DNA from: Bacillota bacterium | GTDB lineage: Bacteria > Bacillota > Limnochordia > DUMW01 | Length of the DNA stretch: 43,449 bases | NCBI GenBank assembly: GCA_012839765.1 | Contig: DUMW01000032.1 | Span: 1-43,449 of the forward strand | Direction of reading: 5' to 3' | Shown here: piece after piece, positions 25,837 through 34,978 of the stretch | Position numbering within the stretch: the stretch's first letter is position 1 | Layout of the letters: the number at the start of each line of letters is the position of its first letter | Notes under the pieces: generated by a model | Database searches by the model: none | Seen by the model: the letters and a program-made list of their open reading frames with translations, nothing else | Told to the model about the DNA's origin: nothing | Position numbers and translations under genes: made by a program

Positions 25837-27048
25837 ATGCACAAAGGAAACCGAATCAGACTGGTGGTGGTGTTAGCCTTGCTGGTCGCGGCCGGTGTTC
25901 TTCTGTACCGGATGCCCCTGCGACTGGGCCTAGACCTGCAAGGCGGTGTCCACGTGGTGCTGCAGGCGAAAGGCAGCGACGATGTGGAAGTGGATGAGGA
26001 TTTGATGCAGCGGGTGATTACAGTCATCGATCGCCGGATCAATGCCCTGGGGGTTACCGAGCCGGTGATTCAACCGGAGGGCGTGGATCGGGTGATTGTG
26101 GAATTACCGGGGGTCCATGATCATGAAGAGGCACTGCGGGTGATTGGTCGTCCTGCCCAATTGGAGTTTTGGGATCCCTATGGCAATACGGTGCTGACCG
26201 GGGCGGATCTGGCCGATGCACGACAGAGTTTTGACAACATGGGGCGGCCGGGGGTCGCGGTCACCTTCAACAGGGATGGGGCCCGGAAATTCGCCGAACT
26301 GACGGCCCGCTCCCTGGGGATGCAATTACCCATCGTCCTGGACGGAGAGATCATCAGTAGTCCTCGGGTAGAAACCATCATCCCCGACGGAAAAGCGATT
26401 ATCTCCGGGGCCTTCACCATTGAAGAGGCCCAGGAGTTGGCCCTTCAGTTGAGGGCCGGAGCCTTGCCGGTACCCCTGGAGGTCCTGGAAGTACGCAATG
26501 TGGGTCCCAGCCTGGGCCAAGAGTCCATTGATGCCAGCTTGAAGGCCGGAATCATTGGTGTTCTTTTAGTCTTTCTCTTCATGCTTCTTTATTACAAACT
26601 GCCCGGTGCTGTGGCGGACCTAGCGTTGGCCATCTATGTGGTCCTGGTGTTGGGTGTGTTCACTGCCTTGCGGGCCACCTTGACCCTGCCGGGAATCGCG
26701 GGTTTCATCCTGTCTATTGGGATGGCGGTGGATGCCAACGTTATCATCTTTGAACGGCTGAAGGAGGAACTGGCCGCAGGCAAGCGGCTGCGGGCGGCCA
26801 TTGATGCGGGATTCCATCGGGCCTTGCCCGCCATTGCCGATGCTAATATCACCACCCTCATTGCCGCGGTGGTATTGTTCATTTTCGGTAGTGGACCGAT
26901 ACGCGGCTTTGCGGTGACCTTGGGGATCGGTATTGTGGTCAGTATGTTTACCGCCATCGTGGTGACAAGACTATTCTTGCATCTGGTGGTGGATCGGAAT
27001 CCGGAGAAGTATGCCAAGTACTTCGGGGTGAGGGGGTTGAATCAATGA
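25837..27048 (+). CDS. secD: Protein translocase subunit SecD
   Basis: SecD is a membrane protein that, with SecF, uses the proton gradient to complete protein export. The 403-residue product has a first membrane helix, the conserved LGLDLQGGVHVVLQ near 30-43, the extracytoplasmic P1-like domain (VIDRRINALGVTEPVIQ), and five C-terminal helices with GMAVDANVIIFERLKEEL in the fourth region. It is shorter than the enterobacterial form, as expected for clostridia. ATG 25837 has AGGAGG nine bases upstream; an upstream frame start at 25774 lies close to the promoter and lacks an SD. Confidence 0.97.
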   Translation: MHKGNRIRLVVVLALLVAAGVLLYRMPLRLGLDLQGGVHVVLQAKGSDDVEVDEDLMQRVITVIDRRINALGVTEPVIQPEGVDRVIVELPGVHDHEEALRVIGRPAQLEFWDPYGNTVLTGADLADARQSFDNMGRPGVAVTFNRDGARKFAELTARSLGMQLPIVLDGEIISSPRVETIIPDGKAIISGAFTIEEAQELALQLRAGALPVPLEVLEVRNVGPSLGQESIDASLKAGIIGVLLVFLFMLLYYKLPGAVADLALAIYVVLVLGVFTALRATLTLPGIAGFILSIGMAVDANVIIFERLKEELAAGKRLRAAIDAGFHRALPAIADANITTLIAAVVLFIFGSGPIRGFAVTLGIGIVVSMFTAIVVTRLFLHLVVDRNPEKYAKYFGVRGLNQ

Positions 27049-27938
27049 AGCTTGCGGAAAGGAAAAAACTGTGGTTGGGGACTGCAGCCTGCCTCGTCCT
27101 GGTCAGCATACTTCTTCTGCTTACCAAGGGCCTGAACTTCGGAATTGACTTCACCGGTGGGACCCTCCTGGAACGGCGACTGCCCGTAGCCACCAATGGT
27201 ACCGAGATCATGGAGCAGTTGTCCCAGTTGGATCTGGATCTGGGGCAGCCGGTGATCCAGATGGCGGGAGACCGCGATGCCATCATCCGTACAGCGCCCC
27301 TGGATAGTACTGAGATCGATCTGGTGGATGCGAAGCTAGCAGAGGCCTATGGGGATGTGGAGGTCCGGCGCACCGAGATGGTGGGTCCTGTGATCGGCGG
27401 GGAGCTCATTAGAAAGGGCCTTTGGTCTTTGGGTCTGGCTGCCATTTTAATGCTGATTTATGTGGCCTTTCGCTTTGAGTGGACCTTCGGGGTGGCGGCG
27501 GTTTTGCCCTTGCTGCATAATGTGTTAGTGGTCTGTGGGCTCTTTGCCCTGTTGGGCATGGAGATCAACACGAACTTTATCGCGGCCATTCTTACGATCG
27601 TGGGCTATAGCATCAATGACACCATCGTGATCTTTGACCGCATCCGGGAAAACAGGCGGAATCAACCAAAGCTCGATCAGGATACGTTGGTGGATACTTC
27701 GGTGACCCAAAGTCTCACCCGGACTATCAATACCAGTGTGACCACCTTGTTGGTGTTGGTGGCCCTGCTGATTTTGGGCGGAAGCACCATTCGGGATCTG
27801 GTCATCGGGTTGATCGCGGGGATCGTGGTGGGAACCTTGTCTTCCCTTTTCCTGGCCAGCCCCTTGTGGCTGTGGCTTGAGGAGCGTAAGAAGACAGCAT
27901 ACTATGAAACGGGGACCAAATCCCCGAAAAGAGACTAG
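27045..27938 (+). CDS. secF: Protein translocase subunit SecF
   Basis: SecF is the partner of SecD. The 297-residue product has the N-terminal helix, GLNFGIDFTGGTLLE near 27-41, and five C-terminal helices with the conserved GYSINDTIVIFDRIRENRR. The start overlaps the secD stop by four bases (ATGA), so the pair is translationally coupled. secD and secF are separate here, unlike the fused secDF of Bacillus subtilis. Confidence 0.97.
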   Translation: MKLAERKKLWLGTAACLVLVSILLLLTKGLNFGIDFTGGTLLERRLPVATNGTEIMEQLSQLDLDLGQPVIQMAGDRDAIIRTAPLDSTEIDLVDAKLAEAYGDVEVRRTEMVGPVIGGELIRKGLWSLGLAAILMLIYVAFRFEWTFGVAAVLPLLHNVLVVCGLFALLGMEINTNFIAAILTIVGYSINDTIVIFDRIRENRRNQPKLDQDTLVDTSVTQSLTRTINTSVTTLLVLVALLILGGSTIRDLVIGLIAGIVVGTLSSLFLASPLWLWLEERKKTAYYETGTKSPKRD

Positions 27939-27945
27939 TGTTCCT

Positions 27946-27970
27946 GGGGGATGGCTGTGGGCCATCCCCC
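27946..27970 (+). other. Perfect 10-bp stem-loop after secF
   Basis: GGGGGATGGC (27946-27955) pairs perfectly with GCCATCCCCC (27961-27970) around TGTGG. No T-run follows, so it is not a standard terminator. It might stabilise the secDF message or act as an RNA-processing site before the AarF-type gene. Confidence 0.6.
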
Positions 27971-28036
27971 GGGTGTATCGGGGGAGGAAAACGAAAAAAG
28001 GGGGGGTGCCGAGGCAACACGTAAGGAAGGGATCCG

Positions 28037-29701
28037 ATGGGTTTACGACGCACATATAAACACTTTCGGCGGTATCGGCAGATTGCGGAGGTGCTCCTGC
28101 GGGAGGGGTTCGGCTACCTGGTGGATCAATTGGGGCTAAAGAGGTTTTTGCCCTGGCCGTTACGCCCCCTTGTCTTTCGCCAAACCTCCTTGGATCCGGT
28201 GACCTTTGCACAACGGGTGCGGCGCAGCTTAGAAGCCCTTGGTCCCACCTTTATCAAGTTGGGGCAGACCTTGAGCACACGGCCTGATCTTGTGCCGGCG
28301 GAGGTTATTGGAGAATTGGAGAGACTGCAGGATGCGGTGGAGCCGGTACCCTTTCCGGTGGTGCAGAGGATCCTGGAACAGGAGTTGGGCGGGGCCCTGT
28401 CGGAGCTTTTTCAGGAATTGGACCCTGTCCCCATGGCCTCCGCCTCTTTAGGCCAGGTCCATCGGGCGCAGTTGCCCGCGGGGGAGACGGTGGTGGTGAA
28501 GGTGCAGCGTCCCGGAATCCAAAGGCTAATTGACACCGATTTGGAGATCCTACGAACCTTAGCTCATTCTTACCGGGAACGCCTGGCACCCGAAGGTTTC
28601 GATCCGGTGGAACTGGTGGATGAATTCGGTCTGGTCTTGCAGAACGAACTGGATTACGTAATTGAGGCTGCCCAGATGGAACGGATGGCCCGGGATTTCA
28701 AATCGGATCCTAGGGTGCACATCCCTAAGGTCCACTGGTCATATACCACGTCCCGGGTGCTCACCATGGAAGAGGTCCGGGGGACGAAGATCGACAGGGT
28801 CTCCCTCTTAAGGGACCAGGGCATCCCCTTGGACCAAGTGGCCCGAAACCTCGTGACCCTCTATTTCGAACAGATCTTCCTTCATGGCTATTTCCACGGG
28901 GATCCCCACCCGGGAAACCTCTTTGTGGATGCCCAGGGGGTCATTTCCTTTGTGGATTTCGGGATGATGGGTTACCTGGATCCCGACACCTTGGAGCCTT
29001 TGCTGGGAGTGTTACGGGGGATCCGGACGGCACAGCCGCGGCAGATTGTCCGTGCCCTGGGGAAACTGGGTATTCTGCCCCGGGGGAAGGAGCCTGCCTT
29101 TCTCCAGCGGGATCTGCTGATCCTGATCCATCGTTACTCTGGGGTGCCCCTTAGGGACCTGTCCCTGGGTGATGTGTTGAATCGGATTGTGGGTTTGGTG
29201 AAGAAACATCACCTGCGGTTGCCTGCGGATTTGGCTTTGCTAGTGAAGACCGTGATCGGGGTGGAGGGCCTGGCTAGGAAACTGGATCCACAGATCAGTC
29301 CCTTGGAGATCCTAGAGACCTTGGGTTCGGAACCTTGGCGCTGGGCCGCCAAGGGCCTCGGAACCCGGACCCAGGAAAAGGTGACGGAACTGGCCAAAGC
29401 GGTGCCAAGGATTGTCCTTTCCACAGAACGGGTGTTGGGGAAGCTCAGTGGGGATGAACTGGGGATCAGGTTTTATCATGAAGGTTTGGAGGGGTTCTTG
29501 CATCGCCTGGAACTCATCAGCAACCGCCTTACCTCTGCCCTCATTGTCTCAGCCCTTGTCATTGCCTCCTCTTTAGTGCTACTATTTCACCAAGGACCAA
29601 CACTCTTCGGCTATCCAGTTTTAGGTCTTACCGGGTATCTCCTTGCCGGGTTTCTGGGGTTTTGGCTGTTGGTCTCCATTCTCCGTGCGGGAAAGCTTTA
29701 G
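28037..29701 (+). CDS. AarF/UbiB (ABC1/ADCK) family atypical kinase
   Basis: Members of this family are atypical protein-kinase-like ATPases linked to quinone or isoprenoid metabolism and membrane lipid handling. The 554-residue product has the family-specific LGPTFIKLGQTLSTRPDLVP (about 71-90), the Ala-rich loop MASASLGQVHRAQL replacing the Gly-rich loop, VVKVQRPG with the catalytic Lys, HGDPHPGNLF, and VDFGMMGYL (the DFG equivalent). Two hydrophobic helices end the protein (about 493-550), anchoring it in the membrane. ATG 28037 has AAGGAAGGG upstream. No quinone-biosynthesis genes are nearby, so the specific role is unknown. Confidence 0.92.
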   Translation: MGLRRTYKHFRRYRQIAEVLLREGFGYLVDQLGLKRFLPWPLRPLVFRQTSLDPVTFAQRVRRSLEALGPTFIKLGQTLSTRPDLVPAEVIGELERLQDAVEPVPFPVVQRILEQELGGALSELFQELDPVPMASASLGQVHRAQLPAGETVVVKVQRPGIQRLIDTDLEILRTLAHSYRERLAPEGFDPVELVDEFGLVLQNELDYVIEAAQMERMARDFKSDPRVHIPKVHWSYTTSRVLTMEEVRGTKIDRVSLLRDQGIPLDQVARNLVTLYFEQIFLHGYFHGDPHPGNLFVDAQGVISFVDFGMMGYLDPDTLEPLLGVLRGIRTAQPRQIVRALGKLGILPRGKEPAFLQRDLLILIHRYSGVPLRDLSLGDVLNRIVGLVKKHHLRLPADLALLVKTVIGVEGLARKLDPQISPLEILETLGSEPWRWAAKGLGTRTQEKVTELAKAVPRIVLSTERVLGKLSGDELGIRFYHEGLEGFLHRLELISNRLTSALIVSALVIASSLVLLFHQGPTLFGYPVLGLTGYLLAGFLGFWLLVSILRAGKL

Positions 29702-29731
29702 TGGTTTTGTCCATGGGAAAGGCAGGTGGAT

Positions 29732-29757
29732 CCTTCGGCACCAGAGGGTGCCGAAGG
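29732..29757 (+). promoter_or_regulatory. Perfect stem-loop overlapping the recJ ribosome-binding region
   Basis: CCTTCGGCACC (29732-29742) and GGTGCCGAAGG (29747-29757) form an 11-bp perfect stem with an AGAG loop. The 3' arm contains the only SD-like sequence (GAAGG) before the recJ ATG at 29768. No T-run follows. The hairpin could block or tune recJ translation, or be a terminator-like element with poor U-tail. Confidence 0.6.
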
Positions 29758-29767
29758 GCGTATATTG

Positions 29768-32320
29768 ATGAAGTGGGTTGTGCGGGAAACTGACCGGGCC
29801 CGAAGCCGGCAGCTGGCTGCGGAATTGGGGATCTCTCCCTTGCTTGCCCAGCTTTTGGTAAACCGAGGCCTGAGGGATGCGGTAGCGGCCCGGGCCTTCT
29901 TGCGGCCCCGGTTGGAAGCTCTCCATGATTACCACTTGCTGCCGGATTTGGAACCGGCGGTAACGCGGCTATGTCAGGCTTTGGAGAATAGGGAGAGGAT
30001 AGTGGTTTACGGGGATTATGACGTGGATGGTTTGACGGCCACTACCCTACTAGTGGAGGTTTTGAACCGCCTGGGCGCTACCGTGGATTACTATATCCCC
30101 GACCGCTTCACCGAAGGTTATGGACTCCATTGCGAGGCCATAGGGGCCCTACGGGAGCGGGGCTGTGACCTTTTGCTTACGGTGGACTGCGGGGCCGCCG
30201 CCGTTGTAGAGGCGGAATTGGCCGCTTCTTTAGGGATCGATTTGGTGATTACGGATCACCACGAAGTGGGGGAACAACTGCCCCAGGCCGTTGGGGTGGT
30301 GAACCCCAAGCGGAAGGACAGTGGGTATCCCTTCCGGGAGCTAGCGGGGGTGGGCGTAAGCTACAAGTTGGCCCAAGGGCTGTGGGAGCGTTGGACTGGG
30401 ACTTCCTTCCCCATCCAGGAGTACTTAGACTTGGTGGCCCTGGGGACCGTTGCCGATGTGGTTCCCCTGGTGGATGAGAACCGGATCTTGGTGAAGTTCG
30501 GGCTGGAACAGTTAGCCCGGACCAGACGTATTGGGTTACGGGCCCTGTTGGAGCTGACCCAACTAGAGGGGGAGCTGCTGGAGGCCTATCACGTGGGTTT
30601 TGTGTTGGCTCCCCGGCTCAATGCCGCAGGGCGCATGGATCACGCTCTGGGTGCCTTAGAGTTGCTGCTGACCACGGATCTCCACCGGGCCCGGGAGCTT
30701 GCCCAGCATCTGGACCGGATCAACCGGCAGCGCCAAGTGGACGAGGCCCGGATCGTGGAGGAGGCGGAAGGGATGATCCAGGACCGGGGTCTGCTAAAAG
30801 ACCGGGCTTTAGTCCTTGCCAGCCCCAACTGGTCTTCGGGGATCGTGGGCATTGCCGCCTCCCGGTTGGTGGAACGCTATCACCGGCCGACGATTCTAAT
30901 CGCCCTGGATGAGGGCTTGGGGAAGGGCTCGGGCAGAAGCATCCCCGGTTTCGACCTGTATGAAGCCTTGGGGGCTTGCCAGGGGAGCCTTGTTGGCTAC
31001 GGTGGCCATACCATGGCCGCAGGACTTTCGGTGCAGGAGGAATTGTGGAACCGATTTGCCCAGGAGTTTGTGGCCTATGCTAATCACCGGCTTACCCCGG
31101 AGGATATTGTACCCCGGTTGGAGATCGATACCTTGGTAGATCTAGATGAGCTGGATTTGGCTTTGGTGGATGAGGTGGCAGCTTTAGCCCCCTTTGGCCC
31201 GGGAAACCCTCGGCCCTTGTTCGGTTGTCGGGATGTGACGGTACAAAGTTACCGGCGGGTGGGCAATGGCGATGCCCATCTGCAGCTTTGGGTCCGGCAG
31301 GGGGATCGGCAACTGGCCTGTATTGGCTTTCGTATGGGTGACCGGGAAGAGGTGCTCACTGCCCAGGTGGATCTGGCCTTTCGGGTGGCGAAGAACCAGT
31401 GGCAGGGGGAGGTCTCCCTCCAAGGGCAACTGGTGGATGTGCGCCCCTCTGTCTTGCCCCAGGCCTACCACCGGGCCCGACAGGTGTATGATGGCAGGGC
31501 TTGCACGAACAAGGCCCAGTATTTGGCGGAACTTTTGCCCTGGGAGGGGAAGATCACCGTGTATGCGGGGGTGGTTCCCGCCACCGATGAAGAGCTTGCC
31601 CTGTGGCAGCGGGCCGGCTTTACCCTAAAGGAAGAACGGACCTTTACCGGGGAGGGAGGGCTTGTCCGGCTGGAGCATCCGGCGGGAACGGTCCGACTTG
31701 TCCACAGTCTGTACCTTGGGGAAGAGGTTCTTGCGAAGATGGGGGATGGGGCCCTGGGGGTGTGGGGAATGCCCTTGGGGTACGGGGAGTTGGTCCGGTT
31801 GCTGACCTTGGTGCCAGCGTCGCGGATCTATTTCCTGATCAGTGATGACCAGGTGAATAAGACCAAGGAACTGTTGCCCTTTTTGTGTCCCGACCGGAAG
31901 ACCTTGGGTCGGGCCTACCGACAGCTTCAGCCGGGGTGCACCCTAGAGGAGTTTACGGGATTTGTGCGGGACGAACTTTTGGGGTTAAAGGGCATCGAAC
32001 CGGGCAAGGCCCTGACGAATCTTGTGGTCCGGGGGATTCTGGAGATCTTTTGCGACCTGGGTTTGCTCCAGCAGGACGGGGGTTATCTGTCGGTAAGCCA
32101 TCCTGGACGCAAGCTAGACTTAACCTCATCGATTCGTTATAATGAGAATAAATTCCTTGTCAAGACCTTTCACCGGTTTTCCCGGTATGTGCTTACCCAA
32201 CCGGTGGAGAAGATTCTTGGGGATTTGAACAGCTTAGAGACTGGTGCAACTAGGAGGGTACTTGGTGGATCTCAAATCAATGATCAGGGAGGTTTTGGAC
32301 TTCCCCAAGGAGGGCGTTAG
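29768..32320 (+). CDS. recJ: Single-stranded-DNA-specific exonuclease RecJ
   Basis: RecJ is a 5'-3' exonuclease on single-stranded DNA used in recombination and mismatch or base-excision repair. The DHH-family motifs are complete: VVYGDYDVDGLTATTLL, LTVDCGAAAV, VITDHHEVGEQLP, LVALGTVADVVPL, and DHHA1-type GKGSGRSIPGFDLYEAL. An OB domain and the Firmicutes-type C-terminal extension (to about 830) follow. ATG 29768 gives the typical opening and about 850 residues. The last ~19 codons, after the apt SD and start, look non-homologous and read through the beginning of apt, overlapping it by 56 bases, as if the original stop had been lost. Confidence 0.95.
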   Translation: MKWVVRETDRARSRQLAAELGISPLLAQLLVNRGLRDAVAARAFLRPRLEALHDYHLLPDLEPAVTRLCQALENRERIVVYGDYDVDGLTATTLLVEVLNRLGATVDYYIPDRFTEGYGLHCEAIGALRERGCDLLLTVDCGAAAVVEAELAASLGIDLVITDHHEVGEQLPQAVGVVNPKRKDSGYPFRELAGVGVSYKLAQGLWERWTGTSFPIQEYLDLVALGTVADVVPLVDENRILVKFGLEQLARTRRIGLRALLELTQLEGELLEAYHVGFVLAPRLNAAGRMDHALGALELLLTTDLHRARELAQHLDRINRQRQVDEARIVEEAEGMIQDRGLLKDRALVLASPNWSSGIVGIAASRLVERYHRPTILIALDEGLGKGSGRSIPGFDLYEALGACQGSLVGYGGHTMAAGLSVQEELWNRFAQEFVAYANHRLTPEDIVPRLEIDTLVDLDELDLALVDEVAALAPFGPGNPRPLFGCRDVTVQSYRRVGNGDAHLQLWVRQGDRQLACIGFRMGDREEVLTAQVDLAFRVAKNQWQGEVSLQGQLVDVRPSVLPQAYHRARQVYDGRACTNKAQYLAELLPWEGKITVYAGVVPATDEELALWQRAGFTLKEERTFTGEGGLVRLEHPAGTVRLVHSLYLGEEVLAKMGDGALGVWGMPLGYGELVRLLTLVPASRIYFLISDDQVNKTKELLPFLCPDRKTLGRAYRQLQPGCTLEEFTGFVRDELLGLKGIEPGKALTNLVVRGILEIFCDLGLLQQDGGYLSVSHPGRKLDLTSSIRYNENKFLVKTFHRFSRYVLTQPVEKILGDLNSLETGATRRVLGGSQINDQGGFGLPQGGR

Positions 32321-32783
32321 TTTCAAGGACATCACCACGGTGATCCGGGACGGACAAGCCCTGCGCTATTGTATTCGAACTATGGCGGACTATTTCCGTC
32401 CCAAGAAGCCTGAGATCGTGGTGGGGGTGGAATCTAGAGGCTTTCTCTTGGGGGCTCCCTTAGCCTATGAGTTGGGAGTTGGATTTGTCTTGGTGCGCAA
32501 GCCCGGCAAATTGCCGGCGGCCACGGAGCGGATCCAGTATCAACTGGAGTATGGGACCGATGCATTGGAAATCCATCGGGATTCCTTTTCCCCGGGCACA
32601 CGGGTGCTGATGGTGGATGATCTATTGGCCACCGGCGGGACCATCAAGGCCGCCGCAGAACTGGTGGAGCGCCTGCAGGGCGAGATCGTCGGCTTCAGTT
32701 TCCTTATTGAGTTATTGTACCTGGGGGGCCGAAAGAAATTGGAAGGCTATGATGTCTTGTCGTTAGTACAATACGAAAGCTAG
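32265..32783 (+). CDS. apt: Adenine phosphoribosyltransferase
   Basis: Apt salvages adenine with PRPP to make AMP. The product is 172 residues: MDLKSMIREVLDFPKEGVSFKDIT is the normal family N-terminus, VVGVESRGFLLGAPLAYEL and VLVRKPGKLPAAT follow, and VLMVDDLLATGGTIKAA is the PRPP-binding loop. GTG 32265 has AGGAGGG six bases upstream; TTG 32262 is too close to that SD. It lies inside the end of recJ and is followed 22 bases later by rel. The apt-rel neighbourhood is common in Firmicutes and links purine salvage to (p)ppGpp. Confidence 0.97.
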   Translation: MDLKSMIREVLDFPKEGVSFKDITTVIRDGQALRYCIRTMADYFRPKKPEIVVGVESRGFLLGAPLAYELGVGFVLVRKPGKLPAATERIQYQLEYGTDALEIHRDSFSPGTRVLMVDDLLATGGTIKAAAELVERLQGEIVGFSFLIELLYLGGRKKLEGYDVLSLVQYES

Positions 32784-32805
32784 GCTTTCCGGGGGGTTGG
32801 GCAGC

Positions 32806-34962
32806 GTGTCTTTGGAGCAATTACTGGGGAGAATCCGTGAATATGCACCCGATGCAGATCTGTCCCCGGTGATCGATGCCTATCATTTCTCCAAAGAAGT
32901 CCATCAGGGGCAGTATCGGGACTCGGAAGAGCCCTATTTTTCTCACCCCTTCCAAGTGGCGATGATCCTGGCTGATTTGGAGATGGAGGCCACGATTATC
33001 GCCGGGGGGTTGCTCCATGATGTGGTGGAAGATACCGATGTCACCCTGACCCAAATCCGGGAACGCTTTGGCGATGAGATTGCCCTCTTTGTGGATGGAG
33101 TGACCAAGCTTAGCAAACTGCCCTTCCGGACCAAGAAGGAGCAGCAGGCGGAGTCTTTGCGCAAACTGTTTTTGGCCATGGCCCAGGACGTGCGGGTGGT
33201 TATCATCAAGTTGGCAGACCGGTTACACAACATGCGAACCCTCGATGTCCTGTCGGTGGAAAGACAGCAGAAGATCGCCCGGGAGACCCTCGAGATCTAC
33301 TGTCCCTTGGCTAACCGGCTGGGGATGTGGCAGATTAAGTGGGAGATGGAAGAGCTGGCCTTTCGTTACCTTTATCCCGAAGATTACTTTGCCCTCGTGG
33401 AACAGGTGGGCCGCAAGCGCTCTATGCGCGATGCGGACTTGGTCTATGTAATGGATCAGCTGAAGAAACGTTTGGATCAAATGGGGATCAAGGCGGAGCT
33501 TAGCGGCCGGACCAAGCATGTCTACAGTATCTACCAGAAGATGAAGACCCAAAACAAGACCATCGATGAGATCTACGATCTTCTGGGGGTGCGGGTAATC
33601 GTCAATTCGGTGAAGGACTGCTATGGTGTACTGGGGATCGTGCATAGTCTGTGGAAGCCGGTGCCGGGCCGATTCAAGGATTACATCGCCATGCCTAAGG
33701 CCAACATGTATCGGTCCTTGCATACCACCGTCATCGGTCCCGGGGGCGAGGCCTTCGAAGTTCAGATTCGTACCTGGGAGATGCATTGGGTGGCGGAACG
33801 GGGTATTGCCGCCCATTGGTTGTATAAAGAAGGCGGTTCCCAGGATAGCAAGTTTGAACTGAAGATGGCCTGGCTGCGGGAAGTGATGGATTGGCTCAAG
33901 GAAATGAAAGACCCCGACGAGTTCATAGAGATGTTGAAGACCGACCTCTTTGAGGATGAGGTCTTCGTCTTCACCCCCAAAGGCGATGTGAAGACTCTCC
34001 CCATGGGGGCCACCCCTGTGGATTTTGCCTTTAGCGTCCACACCGATGTGGGTCTGAAATGTGCAGGGGCTAAGGTGAATGGCCGGATCGTGCCGCTGGA
34101 TTATCAGCTGAAGAACGGAGAGTTCGTGGAGATTCTCACCGCCAACAACGCTTCCCCCAGTCGGGATTGGCTGAATTTTGTGAAAACTTCCAAGGCCCGT
34201 TCCAAGATCCGGGCTTTTCTGAAGGAAGAACGGCGGGAAGAGAATCTGCAGCGGGGCAAGGAGCTGTTGGAGCGGGAGGCCAAGAAGTTCGGGGTCGATC
34301 CCAGCCAAGTCTTAAAACCGGACAAATTGACCCAAGCAGCAGGCCGCTATGGGTTTGTCTCCGGGGACGATCTCCTTGCCGCCATTGGTTTTGGGAAGGT
34401 GCCGCCCCGGCAGGCCTTGGGTAAGATCATTGACCCCAAGGAGTTGGAAAAACGGCGGCAAGAGCTTAACCTGGCCAGGAAAAAACAGCAGATGCCCGAA
34501 CCCCTTCGCCGACAGATTCAGGGAGTACGCTGTCGGGGAGTGGACAATTTACTAGTGCGTTTTTCCCGCTGTTGCAACCCTGTGCCCGGCGATCCCATTG
34601 TGGGCTACATTACCCGGGGGCGGGGGGTGTCCATCCACCGGGAGGATTGCCCCAATGTGACCTACCTGGAAAATGAGCCGGAACGGCGCATCGAGGTGGA
34701 ATGGGTGGAGCAGACGGAGGTTTCCTACCCGGTGGAGATCCGGGTGGAGGCCATTGATCGGGTGAATCTCCTGGCCAATATTATGAACACAGTATCAGAA
34801 CAGAAGACGAATATTGAAGGAGTCAATGCCCGGGTGGACCGGGATAAGGCCATCATTGACCTGGTCCTGGACATTTACAACGTGGGGCATATGAACAGTA
34901 TCATTAACCAGTTGAAGCAGGTGTCCGGTGTCTTAGATGTGTACCGGGCCCATCCAACGTAG
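32806..34962 (+). CDS. rel: Bifunctional (p)ppGpp synthetase/hydrolase Rel
   Basis: Rel makes and degrades the stringent-response alarmones. The 718-residue product has the complete order: HD hydrolase (YFSHPFQVA, LLHDVVEDTD, KLADRLHNMRTL), synthetase (GRFKDYIAMPKANMYRSLHT, EVQIRTWEMH), TGS domain (VFVFTPKGDVKTLPMGATPVDFAF), a zinc-finger-like region with CCNPVPGD, and a C-terminal ACT domain. Both catalytic domains look intact, so it should be bifunctional. GTG 32806 follows GGGGGG by nine bases; TTG 32797 abuts that SD. A 361-codon antisense frame over it is a shadow. Confidence 0.97.
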   Translation: MSLEQLLGRIREYAPDADLSPVIDAYHFSKEVHQGQYRDSEEPYFSHPFQVAMILADLEMEATIIAGGLLHDVVEDTDVTLTQIRERFGDEIALFVDGVTKLSKLPFRTKKEQQAESLRKLFLAMAQDVRVVIIKLADRLHNMRTLDVLSVERQQKIARETLEIYCPLANRLGMWQIKWEMEELAFRYLYPEDYFALVEQVGRKRSMRDADLVYVMDQLKKRLDQMGIKAELSGRTKHVYSIYQKMKTQNKTIDEIYDLLGVRVIVNSVKDCYGVLGIVHSLWKPVPGRFKDYIAMPKANMYRSLHTTVIGPGGEAFEVQIRTWEMHWVAERGIAAHWLYKEGGSQDSKFELKMAWLREVMDWLKEMKDPDEFIEMLKTDLFEDEVFVFTPKGDVKTLPMGATPVDFAFSVHTDVGLKCAGAKVNGRIVPLDYQLKNGEFVEILTANNASPSRDWLNFVKTSKARSKIRAFLKEERREENLQRGKELLEREAKKFGVDPSQVLKPDKLTQAAGRYGFVSGDDLLAAIGFGKVPPRQALGKIIDPKELEKRRQELNLARKKQQMPEPLRRQIQGVRCRGVDNLLVRFSRCCNPVPGDPIVGYITRGRGVSIHREDCPNVTYLENEPERRIEVEWVEQTEVSYPVEIRVEAIDRVNLLANIMNTVSEQKTNIEGVNARVDRDKAIIDLVLDIYNVGHMNSIINQLKQVSGVLDVYRAHPT

Positions 34963-34978
34963 AAGGTAAGGGGATAGC

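Noticed and set aside
33223-34308. 361-codon minus-strand frame over rel
   Set aside because: Antisense to the catalytic part of Rel with no domain, SD or promoter.
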